A stretch of DNA of 64,000 nucleotides from Candidatus Desulfofervidaceae bacterium. Its GTDB lineage: Bacteria; Desulfobacterota; Desulfofervidia; Desulfofervidales; Desulfofervidaceae. Location: assembly GCA_027038965.1 (NCBI GenBank), contig JALWFG010000011.1:124001-188000 (forward strand), read 5' to 3'. Position numbers and translations under genes: made by a program. Each line of letters begins with the position of its first letter. Position 1 is the stretch's first letter. The notes under the pieces are model-generated. The model ran no database searches. It saw only the letters and a list, made by a program, of their open reading frames with translations, and was not told where the DNA came from. Below, piece after piece: positions 8,476 to 16,005 of this stretch.

Positions 8476-9576
8476 CTAAAATTTAAAGCCCACTTCGGCA
8501 CATACATACCATTTGTGGTTCTGGGACTGTCCCCAGCCGTTTTCAAAGCCATGGTTGTTGTGAACATAGCCACCCTCGGCCCTGACATAGGTATTTTCAG
8601 TTGGATAAATGGTTGGGGTGAAGGTAACGGCATAGATGTCTCCTGCCCCAGCGGTATAAATCTGGCTTTGACATTGGTCAATGTATTCAATCCTTAGGGG
8701 CAATTCAAAATATTTGTTTACCTTGGCAGACACATAAAGCGCGGCCCCGATGGAATGATCTCCCCTTATGCCTTCTTGCCTTCTTAAAAAACTGCTCCAT
8801 TTCCAGTAGTCCATGTTAAAGGCAAGATAAAGGAAGCCAATCTCCTTCTCAGCCACGATACCGGTCAGGGAACGAAGGCCACTTACATGATAGTGATAAA
8901 GGGTAATATCAGTGTCCAAAATATTGGTGCTGATGCCCGTTTCCCAAGCATCATGAGGTTTTAAACCGCCAGGGGATTCATATTCCGTATCATCCAGTCT
9001 GTTCCGATAATATCCAAAATAGGCATCTAAATTAGGACCGCCATATCCTTTGAGGCTGTAGGTTGCCCTGGCACCATAGGCATTGTAGGGCTGTTGAGAG
9101 GCCAATACACCTACAGTAATATTTTTGTTGTTGAAGGTATAGGTGTCTTCATATCCCGCCACCGGTTGTAAAAGCCCTGTTTCTAAAGTGAGATTTTTTA
9201 TTGGGCTTATGGAAAAATCTGCATACTCCACCCTCCAACCAGGGGCACTGTCATCAGGATTGTCAAGCAAAGAGGGTGTTGCTACTCCTCCAAGCCCCAC
9301 ATCCAGAGAAACAGGATAATCTTTGGATTCCAGAGATAGGTCAAATAGGGCGTTGGTGAGGACAAATTTACTTTCCCGGTTTTTGCCATGCCCTGCTCCG
9401 GCATTGTTAGTATAAAAATATCCGCCACTTACTCCGCCTGAAAGCTTAGCTTCCAAATTGGCCACGGTTGTTTTGATTAAGCTTCCTTCAGATTGTTCAG
9501 CCCATGCGGCAAAGGGGAAAACCAATGCGGCAAGTAAGAGTAATCCTCCCATTAATCTCATCAAAGACCTCTTCAT
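8476..9576 (-). CDS. Outer-membrane beta-barrel porin (BBP2/OmpL-like)
   Basis: A 366-residue outer-membrane protein. A clear Sec signal peptide has a Lys/Arg start, a hydrophobic core and an AWA cleavage site at about residue 26. The rest is amphipathic strands rich in Tyr, Gly and Asn, ending in a C-terminal Phe (EVGFKF) as outer-membrane barrels do. The style and the last 60 or so residues resemble the porin at 23122-24126, including the NTYVRAEGGYV-type strand. A GGAGGA site precedes the ATG. Substrate unknown. It lies downstream of feoB, separated by structured RNA. Confidence 0.75.
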   Translation of the reverse strand: MKRSLMRLMGGLLLLAALVFPFAAWAEQSEGSLIKTTVANLEAKLSGGVSGGYFYTNNAGAGHGKNRESKFVLTNALFDLSLESKDYPVSLDVGLGGVATPSLLDNPDDSAPGWRVEYADFSISPIKNLTLETGLLQPVAGYEDTYTFNNKNITVGVLASQQPYNAYGARATYSLKGYGGPNLDAYFGYYRNRLDDTEYESPGGLKPHDAWETGISTNILDTDITLYHYHVSGLRSLTGIVAEKEIGFLYLAFNMDYWKWSSFLRRQEGIRGDHSIGAALYVSAKVNKYFELPLRIEYIDQCQSQIYTAGAGDIYAVTFTPTIYPTENTYVRAEGGYVHNNHGFENGWGQSQNHKWYVCAEVGFKF

Positions 9577-9645
9577 TTACTTCCTCCTTAACAAAGTATT
9601 TTTTAAAATAATGGAACTCCTTCTGAAAAGGCACTCTTTTGTTTT

Positions 9646-9713
9646 ATCACCTCCTTCCTTTGAATAATAGAAAGGCCACAAAGCCCCTTTGTCAGAAAAG
9701 GACCTTCGTGGCC
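9646..9713 (-). promoter_or_regulatory. Structured region and perfect anti-SD match upstream of the porin
   Basis: On the minus strand, GGCCACGAAG (9713-9704) pairs with CTTTGTGGCC (9683-9674), one pair being a G-U. This stem could end the feo transcript. The right arm overlaps a second possible partner: AAAGCCCC at 9728-9721 pairs with GGGGCTTT (9687-9680), so the two stems exclude each other. Further down, AAGGAGGTGAT (9656-9646) is an 11-base perfect match to the 16S rRNA 3' end with no start codon at a usable distance. The porin has its own site nearer its ATG. Confidence 0.5.
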
Positions 9714-9788
9714 CGATTGCGGGGCTTTTAGCATATTGTGTTATACTTGTCAAACAAAAAGTTCTCATGACTAATTTTCCTTTAAATA

Positions 9789-11795
9789 TTAAGCAAAAAT
9801 CCTTCCCATCTGATAAAACAACACAGCCATTGTCCAGCCCACAAACAGACTCCAGCCCACAGCTAATGCCGTCCATTTCCAAGAGTTTGTTTCCTGCTTA
9901 ATCACCCCAATTGAGGCAATGCAAGGGATATAAAGCAGAGACATTACCATAAAGGAAAAGGCCGAAAGCTTAGAAAAATACTTGGGCAAAACTTTATTTA
10001 GTCCCTCTTCCTCTACCCCATAAAGGGTGCCCAAGGTGCCCACCACTACTTCCTTGGCCAAGATGCCAAAGATGAGGGCCACTGCGGCCTGCCAGAAACC
10101 AAATCCAGCCGGCTTAAATAAGGGTGCAAAGAACTTACCCAGATGTCCAATCCAGCTTTGGGCACTGGCATATTCTACTCCAGGGGGCATAGAAGAAAGA
10201 AACCAAATCAAGACCACACCAGATGCAATAATTGTCCCTGCCTTCTTAACAAACATAAACGAACGCTCCCACATGTGCAAAAGCACCCCTTTCAGGGTAG
10301 GCAGCCGATATGGGGGCAGTTCCATAATCAAAGGCGCTGCCTCGCCCTTGAAAAAGATGTTTTTAAACAAAAGTCCAGTCAAAACTGCCACCACAATACC
10401 CAGGGCATACATAACAAAGATGACTGTGCCGGCGTGTTTGGGGAAAAAGGTCCCTGCAAAAAGCACATATATAGGAAGTCTGGCAGAGCAGGACATAAAG
10501 GGATTGATCAAAATAGTCAAAATCCGGTCTTTTTTTGATTCAAGGGTGCGGCAGGCCATAATGCCTGGGATGTTGCAACCAAATCCCAAGACCATTGGGA
10601 TAAATGACTTGCCGTGAAGTCCCAAGGCATGCATGAACCTGTCCATAACAAAGGCCGCCCTTGCCATGTAGCCACAATCCTCTAAGAAACCAATCATCAA
10701 AAAGAGGATGAGAATGTTGGGCAAAAAGACCAGCACCGAGCCTACACCGGCAATGACACCATCACTTAGCAACGAAGAAAACCAATTTTGTCCCAGTAGA
10801 TGCTTGGTAGCCTCTCCCAGCCAGCCAAAAAAGGCGTCAATGTAATCTGCAAAGGGACCGCCCACATCAAAAACAAGTTTAAAGGTAATCCACATAAAGA
10901 ACAAAAACAAAGGGATTCCCAGCCAGCGATTGATTACCACCTTGTCTATTTTATCTGAAAGGGTCAATTTTTCCTCTACAGCGGTTGGTTTACGAAGGCA
11001 TTCCTTTACCAGACCAGAAAGGAAGCCGTATCTTCTTTCAATTAGATAGCTTTCTATGTCCTCACCTAGACGGCCCTCCAGTTCTTTTCTTATGTCATCG
11101 GCTGCCCGGATGATTTTTCCTGTTCCTGCCACGGCCTGAAGCCATTCATTCACTTGGGAGTCGTTTTCTAGGAGTTTTATGGCTAGCCATCGGGACGATA
11201 TGTTAAAGTTTTTATCTTTTTTGGAGTTTATCAAATCTGTTAATTTATTTAACATTTCTTCCACATCACGACCGTAATCAATTTTTAAAGGTACTGGAGT
11301 TCTGCTTTTAAGTTCCAAAATGGCTGTTTTTAATTTCTCAAGCCCTTCCTTTTTGGTAGCCACGGTAGGAATAACAGGGGTATTTAAGACCTGAGAAAGC
11401 TTGTCTATATCTATCTGCCAACCCTTTTTATGCACCATGTCCATCATATTAAGGGCCACCACGACATTGGCACCCATTTCAAGCAGTTCCAGCGTCAAAT
11501 AAAGGTTTCTCTCCAGATTAGTGGCGTCCACAATGGTAACTACTACCTGAGGGTGTTCTTTAATTAAAAAGTCCCTGGCGACACGCTCGTCTAACGAGTA
11601 GGCGGTTAACGAATAGGTCCCAGGCAAATCTACTACATGAATGCGGTTGCCCTGCTCTAAAAATTCTCCTTCCTTTTTTTCCACCGTCACTCCAGGCCAG
11701 TTCCCCACCTTTTGATGGGCACCAGTTAAGGCATTAAACATAGTGGTTTTCCCACTATTGGGATTACCGGCCAGCGCGATTACCAGCTCACTCAT
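9789..11795 (-). CDS. feoB: Ferrous iron transporter FeoB
   Basis: A 668-residue inner-membrane Fe(II) permease with a cytoplasmic GTPase domain. G1 is GNPNSGKTT at about residue 10; the FeoB switch motif VTVEKKEG and G3 DLPGTYSLTAYS follow, and the NxxD box is NMMD near residue 117. The membrane part carries two gate repeats, including IPMVLGFGCNIPG (~400) and the later GILAKEVVVGTLG (~585). It ends without the Cys-rich FeoC-like tail seen in some enterics. A GGAGGAG site precedes the ATG. It closes the feoA-feoA-feoB order. Confidence 0.96.
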   Translation of the reverse strand: MSELVIALAGNPNSGKTTMFNALTGAHQKVGNWPGVTVEKKEGEFLEQGNRIHVVDLPGTYSLTAYSLDERVARDFLIKEHPQVVVTIVDATNLERNLYLTLELLEMGANVVVALNMMDMVHKKGWQIDIDKLSQVLNTPVIPTVATKKEGLEKLKTAILELKSRTPVPLKIDYGRDVEEMLNKLTDLINSKKDKNFNISSRWLAIKLLENDSQVNEWLQAVAGTGKIIRAADDIRKELEGRLGEDIESYLIERRYGFLSGLVKECLRKPTAVEEKLTLSDKIDKVVINRWLGIPLFLFFMWITFKLVFDVGGPFADYIDAFFGWLGEATKHLLGQNWFSSLLSDGVIAGVGSVLVFLPNILILFLMIGFLEDCGYMARAAFVMDRFMHALGLHGKSFIPMVLGFGCNIPGIMACRTLESKKDRILTILINPFMSCSARLPIYVLFAGTFFPKHAGTVIFVMYALGIVVAVLTGLLFKNIFFKGEAAPLIMELPPYRLPTLKGVLLHMWERSFMFVKKAGTIIASGVVLIWFLSSMPPGVEYASAQSWIGHLGKFFAPLFKPAGFGFWQAAVALIFGILAKEVVVGTLGTLYGVEEEGLNKVLPKYFSKLSAFSFMVMSLLYIPCIASIGVIKQETNSWKWTALAVGWSLFVGWTMAVLFYQMGRIFA

Positions 11796-11820
11796 TGGCT
11801 GCTCCTCCTTAATATAGAAT

Positions 11821-12045
11821 TTAAAGGGGCTTTACCAAAATCCGATGGGCCATACCCAGACCTAAACCAAAACGCTTTTCACCCACAGCTATAATTACTG
11901 GCCCGGGACGGCCGTTACTTAATACCCTGATAGTTGTTCCGGGGTAAAGACCCATCCGACTTAACTTTTTGGCCAGACCAAAACCGCCCCTTATATCCAA
12001 AATCTGCACTTCTCTTCCATTTTCTACCATGCTTAAGGGACACAT
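11821..12045 (-). CDS. feoA: FeoA domain protein (second copy)
   Basis: A 74-residue SH3-like FeoA protein that probably modulates FeoB. It shows the family pattern: a leading Leu/Met-rich turn (KKLSRMGLYPGTTIRVLS), then GPVIIAVGEKRFGLGLGMAHRILV. It starts 4 bases after the stop of the upstream feoA with an AGGTGAT site, so the two are co-translated. Two separate FeoA proteins before feoB is a common arrangement in anaerobes. Confidence 0.9.
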   Translation of the reverse strand: MCPLSMVENGREVQILDIRGGFGLAKKLSRMGLYPGTTIRVLSNGRPGPVIIAVGEKRFGLGLGMAHRILVKPL

Positions 12046-12049
12046 CGCT

Positions 12050-12274
12050 TTAAATCACCTCTACTTCCACACAACTTGCTTCATCCTTCCTCAGAGAAAG
12101 GTGGTATCCTTTCACCAATACATCTATAGGGCTGCCCAAAGGGGCCACCTTTTCCACCGCAATTGTTTCTCCAGGTACAATCCCCATCTGCATCAGCCTT
12201 TGCTTTACAACCCCATTTGTTTTTACGGATTTTACCCTGGCCTTTTGACCTTTTTTAAGCGATGTAAGCTGCAT
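12050..12274 (-). CDS. feoA: FeoA domain protein (first copy)
   Basis: A 74-residue FeoA protein with the family motifs LMQMGIVPGETIAVEKVAP and a C-terminal HLSLRKDEASCVEVEV. It differs strongly from the downstream copy, so the two are not a recent duplication. A GGAGG site lies 10 bases before the ATG. First soluble component of the feo transcript. Confidence 0.9.
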   Translation of the reverse strand: MQLTSLKKGQKARVKSVKTNGVVKQRLMQMGIVPGETIAVEKVAPLGSPIDVLVKGYHLSLRKDEASCVEVEVI

Positions 12275-12300
12275 TTCTTAAACCTCCTTAAATTGATATT

Positions 12301-12648
12301 TTATGCCCTATGTAGAAATGTAGAAACAATAGATGCTACTTTAACCCCCAAAAGCACAAAAAGGGCAATAATAAAGGTTTCTATTCCTGCTTCAAGACTG
12401 ATTTCTCGCATAAGTAAGGCTGCACCAAAGTCTGTCAGAATGCAGAAACCAAGTGCACCTGGAAGCCCAAATCTCTTAAAAATTAAGACCATTGCAATGG
12501 TTAAAGGTAAAGAAAAAATGGTGCCAACAATAGCCACTTTAATTAAACTTATCTTAGTAGCCTTACTAATTGCATAAGCCATACCTGCCATACGAGGACA
12601 TACAATAAACAACCCAAAGGCCAGTCCAATTAAGACTAAATCAGCCAT
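12301..12648 (-). CDS. Small membrane protein of unknown function, first gene of feo transcript
   Basis: A 115-residue protein with three predicted membrane segments (about residues 3-22, 37-57 and 88-110) and a short acidic loop (MREISLEAGIE). I do not recognise the family. It begins 37 bases after a strong sigma70 promoter and lies 26 bases before feoA, so it is expressed with the ferrous iron transporter. A role as a Feo accessory membrane subunit is plausible from position only. Confidence 0.75.
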   Translation of the reverse strand: MADLVLIGLAFGLFIVCPRMAGMAYAISKATKISLIKVAIVGTIFSLPLTIAMVLIFKRFGLPGALGFCILTDFGAALLMREISLEAGIETFIIALFVLLGVKVASIVSTFLHRA

Positions 12649-12688
12649 TTTCCCCTCTCTTTATTCAATTATTGAGCCAAGTAGCACT

Positions 12689-12717
12689 CTTATAATCTAA
12701 CCAATAATTTTTGTCAA
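12689..12717 (-). promoter_or_regulatory. Sigma70 promoter of the feo genes
   Basis: On the minus strand TTGACA, 17 bases, TATAAG, 40 bases before the ATG of the small membrane protein: full -35 consensus and five of six -10 bases. No convincing Fur box overlaps it. Confidence 0.8.
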
Positions 12718-12739
12718 GATTTTAATTTTGTTAAAGTTA

Positions 12740-13510
12740 TTAACATCCGGCCATGGACCTTATTGGGAAATAAAGCTCAAATTTGGTTCCCTTTTTCAAT
12801 TCACTTTCCACATGCACCCATCCCGCCTGGGCGTCCATTAAGGCATACACTACGGCCAAACCCAGACCATGATTTCTACAACCCTTTTTAGTAGAAAAAT
12901 AGGGGTCAAAGATGCGCGGTAGGTCTTCGGGTGAGATCCCAGGCCCATTATCCACTACCGTTAAGGTTACAAACTTACCGGGATAGGCATTGGCATGTTC
13001 TAGGCAATCATTCTCTGTTACCGTAACTACAGAAGTCTTGATTGTGATTACACCGCCGGGACTAAGCGCCTGGGCGGCATTTAAAACCAAATTGGTGATA
13101 ATTTCTGTTATGGCCGTGGAGTCGGCGTAAATTAAGGGCAGGGCGGGATCCAAATCCATTTTTATTTTAATTGAGGGTGAAATCATGTCCCTCAACATTT
13201 GCAGATTTTTCTCTACTTCTTGATTGAGGTTTAAACGGCTAGGCCTTAATTGACACCCATTTTTGGTTAAGAGAAGCATCTTTTTTATCATGTCTGTCAT
13301 CTTTTCACAGAGCCGGGCAATGCCAACGCATTTCTTTCTTATCTCTTTATCCAATGTTAGCCTTTGAATGGAAGAAGAATAAGTCCAAATGCCCATTAAA
13401 AGGTTATTTAGGTCGTGAGACATACCGGCTATCATAAGCCTGATAGCCTCCATCCGATGGGCCTGAATGGCCTCAATGCATTTATGCCTCTGGCAAACAG
13501 GCGTCTTCAT
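12740..13510 (-). CDS. Orphan soluble sensor histidine kinase
   Basis: A 256-residue histidine kinase reduced to its catalytic core. The phospho-acceptor is His32 in MSHDLNNLL. The ATP-binding domain has the N box NLVLNAAQAL near residue 142, G1 VDNGPGIS near 193, the F box DPYFSTKKG near 208 and a G2 loop GLGLAVV. Only about 30 residues precede the H box, with two Cys and three His, so no membrane or PAS sensor exists. It overlaps the upstream DUF2325 gene by 29 bases, which suggests that protein supplies the input. No response regulator is nearby. Confidence 0.85.
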   Translation of the reverse strand: MKTPVCQRHKCIEAIQAHRMEAIRLMIAGMSHDLNNLLMGIWTYSSSIQRLTLDKEIRKKCVGIARLCEKMTDMIKKMLLLTKNGCQLRPSRLNLNQEVEKNLQMLRDMISPSIKIKMDLDPALPLIYADSTAITEIITNLVLNAAQALSPGGVITIKTSVVTVTENDCLEHANAYPGKFVTLTVVDNGPGISPEDLPRIFDPYFSTKKGCRNHGLGLAVVYALMDAQAGWVHVESELKKGTKFELYFPIRSMAGC

Positions 13511-13820
13511 GACCTTTCCCCTTCCTTACTAACCATTTACTTAACGCCCTTTTAAATTCATTGACACTAGAACGCGGCAGAAAAAAGGCGGGTTTTCGTT
13601 GCTTTTTACAACTTTCCTTTACTATCTTACAGGCCGTGTGAGAATTGACATCCAGCGGACAGAATACCACATCTACCTGGGCGACAAAGCGACGTAACCT
13701 TTCTTTGCCCCCATTACAATGGCCACAGTGGTGACATAACTGACAACCAAGTCTAACGGCTTCTTCCTTATACCTGCTTACCAATCTATCAAATCCCCCT
13801 ACAATTAAGACCTTGGACAT
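13482..13820 (-). CDS. DUF2325 domain protein
   Basis: A 112-residue protein starting KVLIVGGFDRLVSRYKEEA, the usual DUF2325 opening, with a Cys/His cluster CQLCHHCGHCNGG at residues 26-38 that could bind metal or an iron-sulfur cluster. Later parts match the family (VDVVFCPLDVNSHTACKIVKE). Function is undescribed in general. It has an AGGAGGA site and is translationally coupled to the histidine kinase, so the two may form a metal- or redox-sensing pair. Confidence 0.8.
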   Translation of the reverse strand: MSKVLIVGGFDRLVSRYKEEAVRLGCQLCHHCGHCNGGKERLRRFVAQVDVVFCPLDVNSHTACKIVKESCKKQRKPAFFLPRSSVNEFKRALSKWLVRKGKGHEDACLPEA

Positions 13821-13861
13821 AGGTCTTTCCTCCTGATGGAAATTTTTGGGCCCCTTTATAT

Positions 13862-14596
13862 CTATTCCACTGGACTGACCATTATCTTTTCAGCCATGCC
13901 ATGACCTATGGAGACGCAAACCCCTGATTCTACAGTCAGATAAAAAACGCAACCCAGGTGTTTAGCCGGTCCAGAGGCAGCCTTTATTGAAGCCAGTTTG
14001 ATGTTTTTACCCCTTTCTAGACCGGCCTTTTTAAGCCTTTCCTCTAAGGCAATTCCGCTAATAACGCCTGTCAGTTCGCCTTCAGTTCCGGCCTCAAGCT
14101 GGCAGAGCTGTAAGATGTTATCTCCGATTTTTACCAGTAGTTTGGAGGCCTCTCCTGTGCAAAGTTCGATTTGCTGTCCATTGGCCTCAAGGGTATAAAT
14201 CTCTTCTGCCACATGACCCTTGACCTTTATATTCAATCCCTCCTTTAAACCCAGTTTCTCAAGCCCATCCTTTACCTCTTTCCCGGCTTCAAAACCTTTG
14301 ATTATTCCATTGTCACCAGCCTCTAATGCCAGAAGGTGCTTCTGATTGCCATTTACTTCCACAAGCACCTTGTTGGCGAGTCCCTGAGCCAAGATTACCT
14401 CTTTTCCGTCTCTCTCTACTGCCAACGGCCCCCGATGTTCATGGGTGAGGGTGGATTCAAAAACGACCTCCTTGCCCTCTTCAATGCCCAGTTCTCTAAG
14501 ATATTCTTTTAAATCCCTTCCTCCTTCAATCCTTACTACCTCAAACCTGACCTGTTCGCTCCCTAGCCAATCCGTTAAGCGTTTAACATCAGCCAT
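13862..14596 (-). CDS. Protein with three FeoA-like repeats
   Basis: A 244-residue soluble protein made of three successive FeoA-type units: residues ~20-85, ~95-165 and ~180-242. Each has a Leu-Lys-x-Leu-Gly-(I/L)-x-x-G-K turn (LRELGIEEGKEV, LEKLGLKEGLNI, LKKAGLERGKNI), then a strand with a Cys or Gly and a closing K-(L/V/I)-(L/M)-V strand. Start chosen at 14596 because of an AAAAGGAGGTTT site; an ATG at 14653 would lie inside the preceding gene. The acidic charge and triple repeat suggest a scaffold or metal-dependent binding protein acting with Feo. The repeat reading is mine from sequence; no family name is known to me. Confidence 0.78.
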   Translation of the reverse strand: MADVKRLTDWLGSEQVRFEVVRIEGGRDLKEYLRELGIEEGKEVVFESTLTHEHRGPLAVERDGKEVILAQGLANKVLVEVNGNQKHLLALEAGDNGIIKGFEAGKEVKDGLEKLGLKEGLNIKVKGHVAEEIYTLEANGQQIELCTGEASKLLVKIGDNILQLCQLEAGTEGELTGVISGIALEERLKKAGLERGKNIKLASIKAASGPAKHLGCVFYLTVESGVCVSIGHGMAEKIMVSPVE

Positions 14597-14622
14597 AACC
14601 AAACCTCCTTTTTGTTTATTTT

Positions 14623-15105
14623 TCACGGCAAACGCCGCACCCGGCCGCCACATTTAGGGCATGTCATTTGCCGACAAGGCACCCCTGACTGACCGGTGAA
14701 GATATAGCCACAACTCACGCACACACACCTTTTGTTCCGAGCCTGGTAGTTGAAAAAGCCCCGGCCTATAATGCCAGGTATAGGTAGGGGCTCTTTATAA
14801 AGGCCCTGATTGAAAAGGCGGAGATTTTCCTTTACATTTTCTACCTTGGCCTTAAAGACCTTTACCTGTCCTTGGCCCAAAACGCAAAGGGCGTTAATTC
14901 CAATATTTTTTACAAAAACATTTTTTACCCCTTGATTAACCAACCATTGGGCCACCCTGATACCTACACCCCTTGTCTCGTTTAAATAGGGGTTTTCCAC
15001 AATCCGACCATTTTGGCCATCAGTAAGATAGAAAAACCTTGCCCTGCCAAACCTTTCATTAAGTTTTAGTTCTTGCTTTTTCTGTCTTATTGGAAAGGCC
15101 GTCAT
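14623..15105 (-). CDS. NifX/NafY-type dinitrogenase cofactor-family protein with C-terminal zinc ribbon
   Basis: A 160-residue protein. The first ~110 residues match the dinitrogenase iron-molybdenum cofactor biosynthesis fold (LNERFGRARFFYLTD, then RGVGIRVAQWLVNQGVKNVFVKNIG and a final KVFKA strand). The last 30 residues carry a CxxC...C-P-K-C zinc ribbon (CVSCGYIF and CPKCGG). Members without nif genes are small metal-cluster carriers of uncertain job. No nif genes are present here. An AGGAGG site precedes the ATG. Position suggests iron handling. Confidence 0.8.
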   Translation of the reverse strand: MTAFPIRQKKQELKLNERFGRARFFYLTDGQNGRIVENPYLNETRGVGIRVAQWLVNQGVKNVFVKNIGINALCVLGQGQVKVFKAKVENVKENLRLFNQGLYKEPLPIPGIIGRGFFNYQARNKRCVCVSCGYIFTGQSGVPCRQMTCPKCGGRVRRLP

Positions 15106-15141
15106 TGTTAACCTCCTAAAAAATGTTATAAAACTTAACTT

Positions 15142-15774
15142 TTAGGGCAAAAGAACAGACCAATTCTCACAATATTCCCAATATTTATCACAATTGACAT
15201 CCCAAGGAGAAAAACATAGATATTTCTTATTTTTAAAGGCCTCTTTAGGCAGGATATAAAATATAAACCCCGAGGATAAATAAAGGGCCACCACCACGTA
15301 GTTGATATGCTTAAAACAAGAACTTCTGTGAGAAATAAGCCTTACTACAAAGTATTTGTGCCCATTCATTTGAGTTACTCTAAAACCCACCTTTACTTTG
15401 ATAAGTTTACCGTTTTTCAAGCTTATTTCCGACAACCGGGCATCACAATTTATCTGAGGCCACAGTCCTAGCCCCTCAAGTCTTTCTAAGATAGAATATA
15501 GAGCCTGAGACCTTAAATGCCCTTTTCTAGAAAGGATTTTGCATCTTCTCATCAAAGAAAAAAATTTCTTTCTTCCCTGCAACTTTTCCTTTCGCCAGGA
15601 CAAGAATCCCTTCCCATAAGTAAGGTCGCAAATTTGTCTTATTCTTTCTCGGCTTATCCCGTATTTCTTTGCGATAAGACTGCCATTGATTACAGGGTCC
15701 TGGATGAGCCGATTTAGATCAGCCAAAAAGGCACTTCCGTATTTTCTTTCCATCTTTGCCAACACAGCATCCAT
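15142..15774 (-). CDS. Helix-turn-helix protein of unknown function
   Basis: A 210-residue protein. Residues ~30-55 form a sigma-region-4-like HTH (GSLIAKKYGISRERIRQICDL). The C-terminal half (residues ~105-205) is beta-rich with a K-x-K-V strand and a hydrophobic VVVALYLSSGFIFYILP strand, loosely like PD-(D/E)XK or homing-type nuclease folds, but I see no complete active site. It is the first gene after a sigma70 promoter and a Fur-like site, and may be the regulator of the downstream iron cluster or a domesticated mobile-element protein. It has an AAGGAGGG site. Confidence 0.6.
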   Translation of the reverse strand: MDAVLAKMERKYGSAFLADLNRLIQDPVINGSLIAKKYGISRERIRQICDLTYGKGFLSWRKEKLQGRKKFFSLMRRCKILSRKGHLRSQALYSILERLEGLGLWPQINCDARLSEISLKNGKLIKVKVGFRVTQMNGHKYFVVRLISHRSSCFKHINYVVVALYLSSGFIFYILPKEAFKNKKYLCFSPWDVNCDKYWEYCENWSVLLP

Positions 15775-15803
15775 TTTTACCCTCCTTATAAGAACTTTTT
15801 AAG

Positions 15804-15832
15804 TCCATAACACAAACATGAACAAATGTCAA
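15804..15832 (-). promoter_or_regulatory. Sigma70 promoter of the HTH / NifX / FeoA3 genes
   Basis: On the minus strand TTGACA, 17 bases, TATGGA, 30 bases before the ATG at 15774. The -35 is perfect, the -10 moderate. Confidence 0.6.
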
Positions 15833-15867
15833 GAAATTTAATAAAGTTTATTTTTTTAACTTCATGG

Positions 15868-15882
15868 CAATAATAATTATCA
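15868..15882. promoter_or_regulatory. Fur-box-like site
   Basis: Read on the minus strand, TGATAATTATTATTG matches the 7-1-7 Fur pattern TGATAAT-N-ATTATCA at 12 of 14 arm positions. It lies about 36 bases upstream of the -35 box at 15827-15832, and some 90 bases upstream of the recJ promoter on the other strand. The match is by eye and AT-rich spacers give chance hits. Confidence 0.5.
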
Positions 15883-15969
15883 ATCGTCCCAGACAGCAAT
15901 TCCATAAATTTTGGATTTTTGGTTCTGGGTGTTAAGCGATGGGCTGTAGGGGATTAGATATCTTTTTAC

Positions 15970-15997
15970 TTGACTCTAATTTAATCCCTGCTATACT
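15970..15997 (+). promoter_or_regulatory. Sigma70 promoter of recJ, predicted leaderless
   Basis: TTGACT, 16 bases, TATACT. The -10 ends 8 bases before the recJ ATG, placing the expected transcription start at or within two bases of the start codon. The intervening TCCTCCAA has no Shine-Dalgarno. Confidence 0.8.
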
Positions 15998-16005
15998 TCC
16001 TCCAA

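Noticed and set aside
10027-10617. A 196-codon open frame on the plus strand opposite feoB
   Set aside because: It lies wholly antisense to the highly conserved membrane part of FeoB, has no ribosome site and gives a Pro/Lys/Asn-rich product without family features.
11969-12577. A 202-codon plus-strand frame across the feoA genes
   Set aside because: It is antisense to three genes with good starts and its product lacks recognisable domains.
12649-12739. Possible Fur box over the feo promoter
   Set aside because: The promoter is clear, but no stretch matches the 7-1-7 Fur pattern in both arms.
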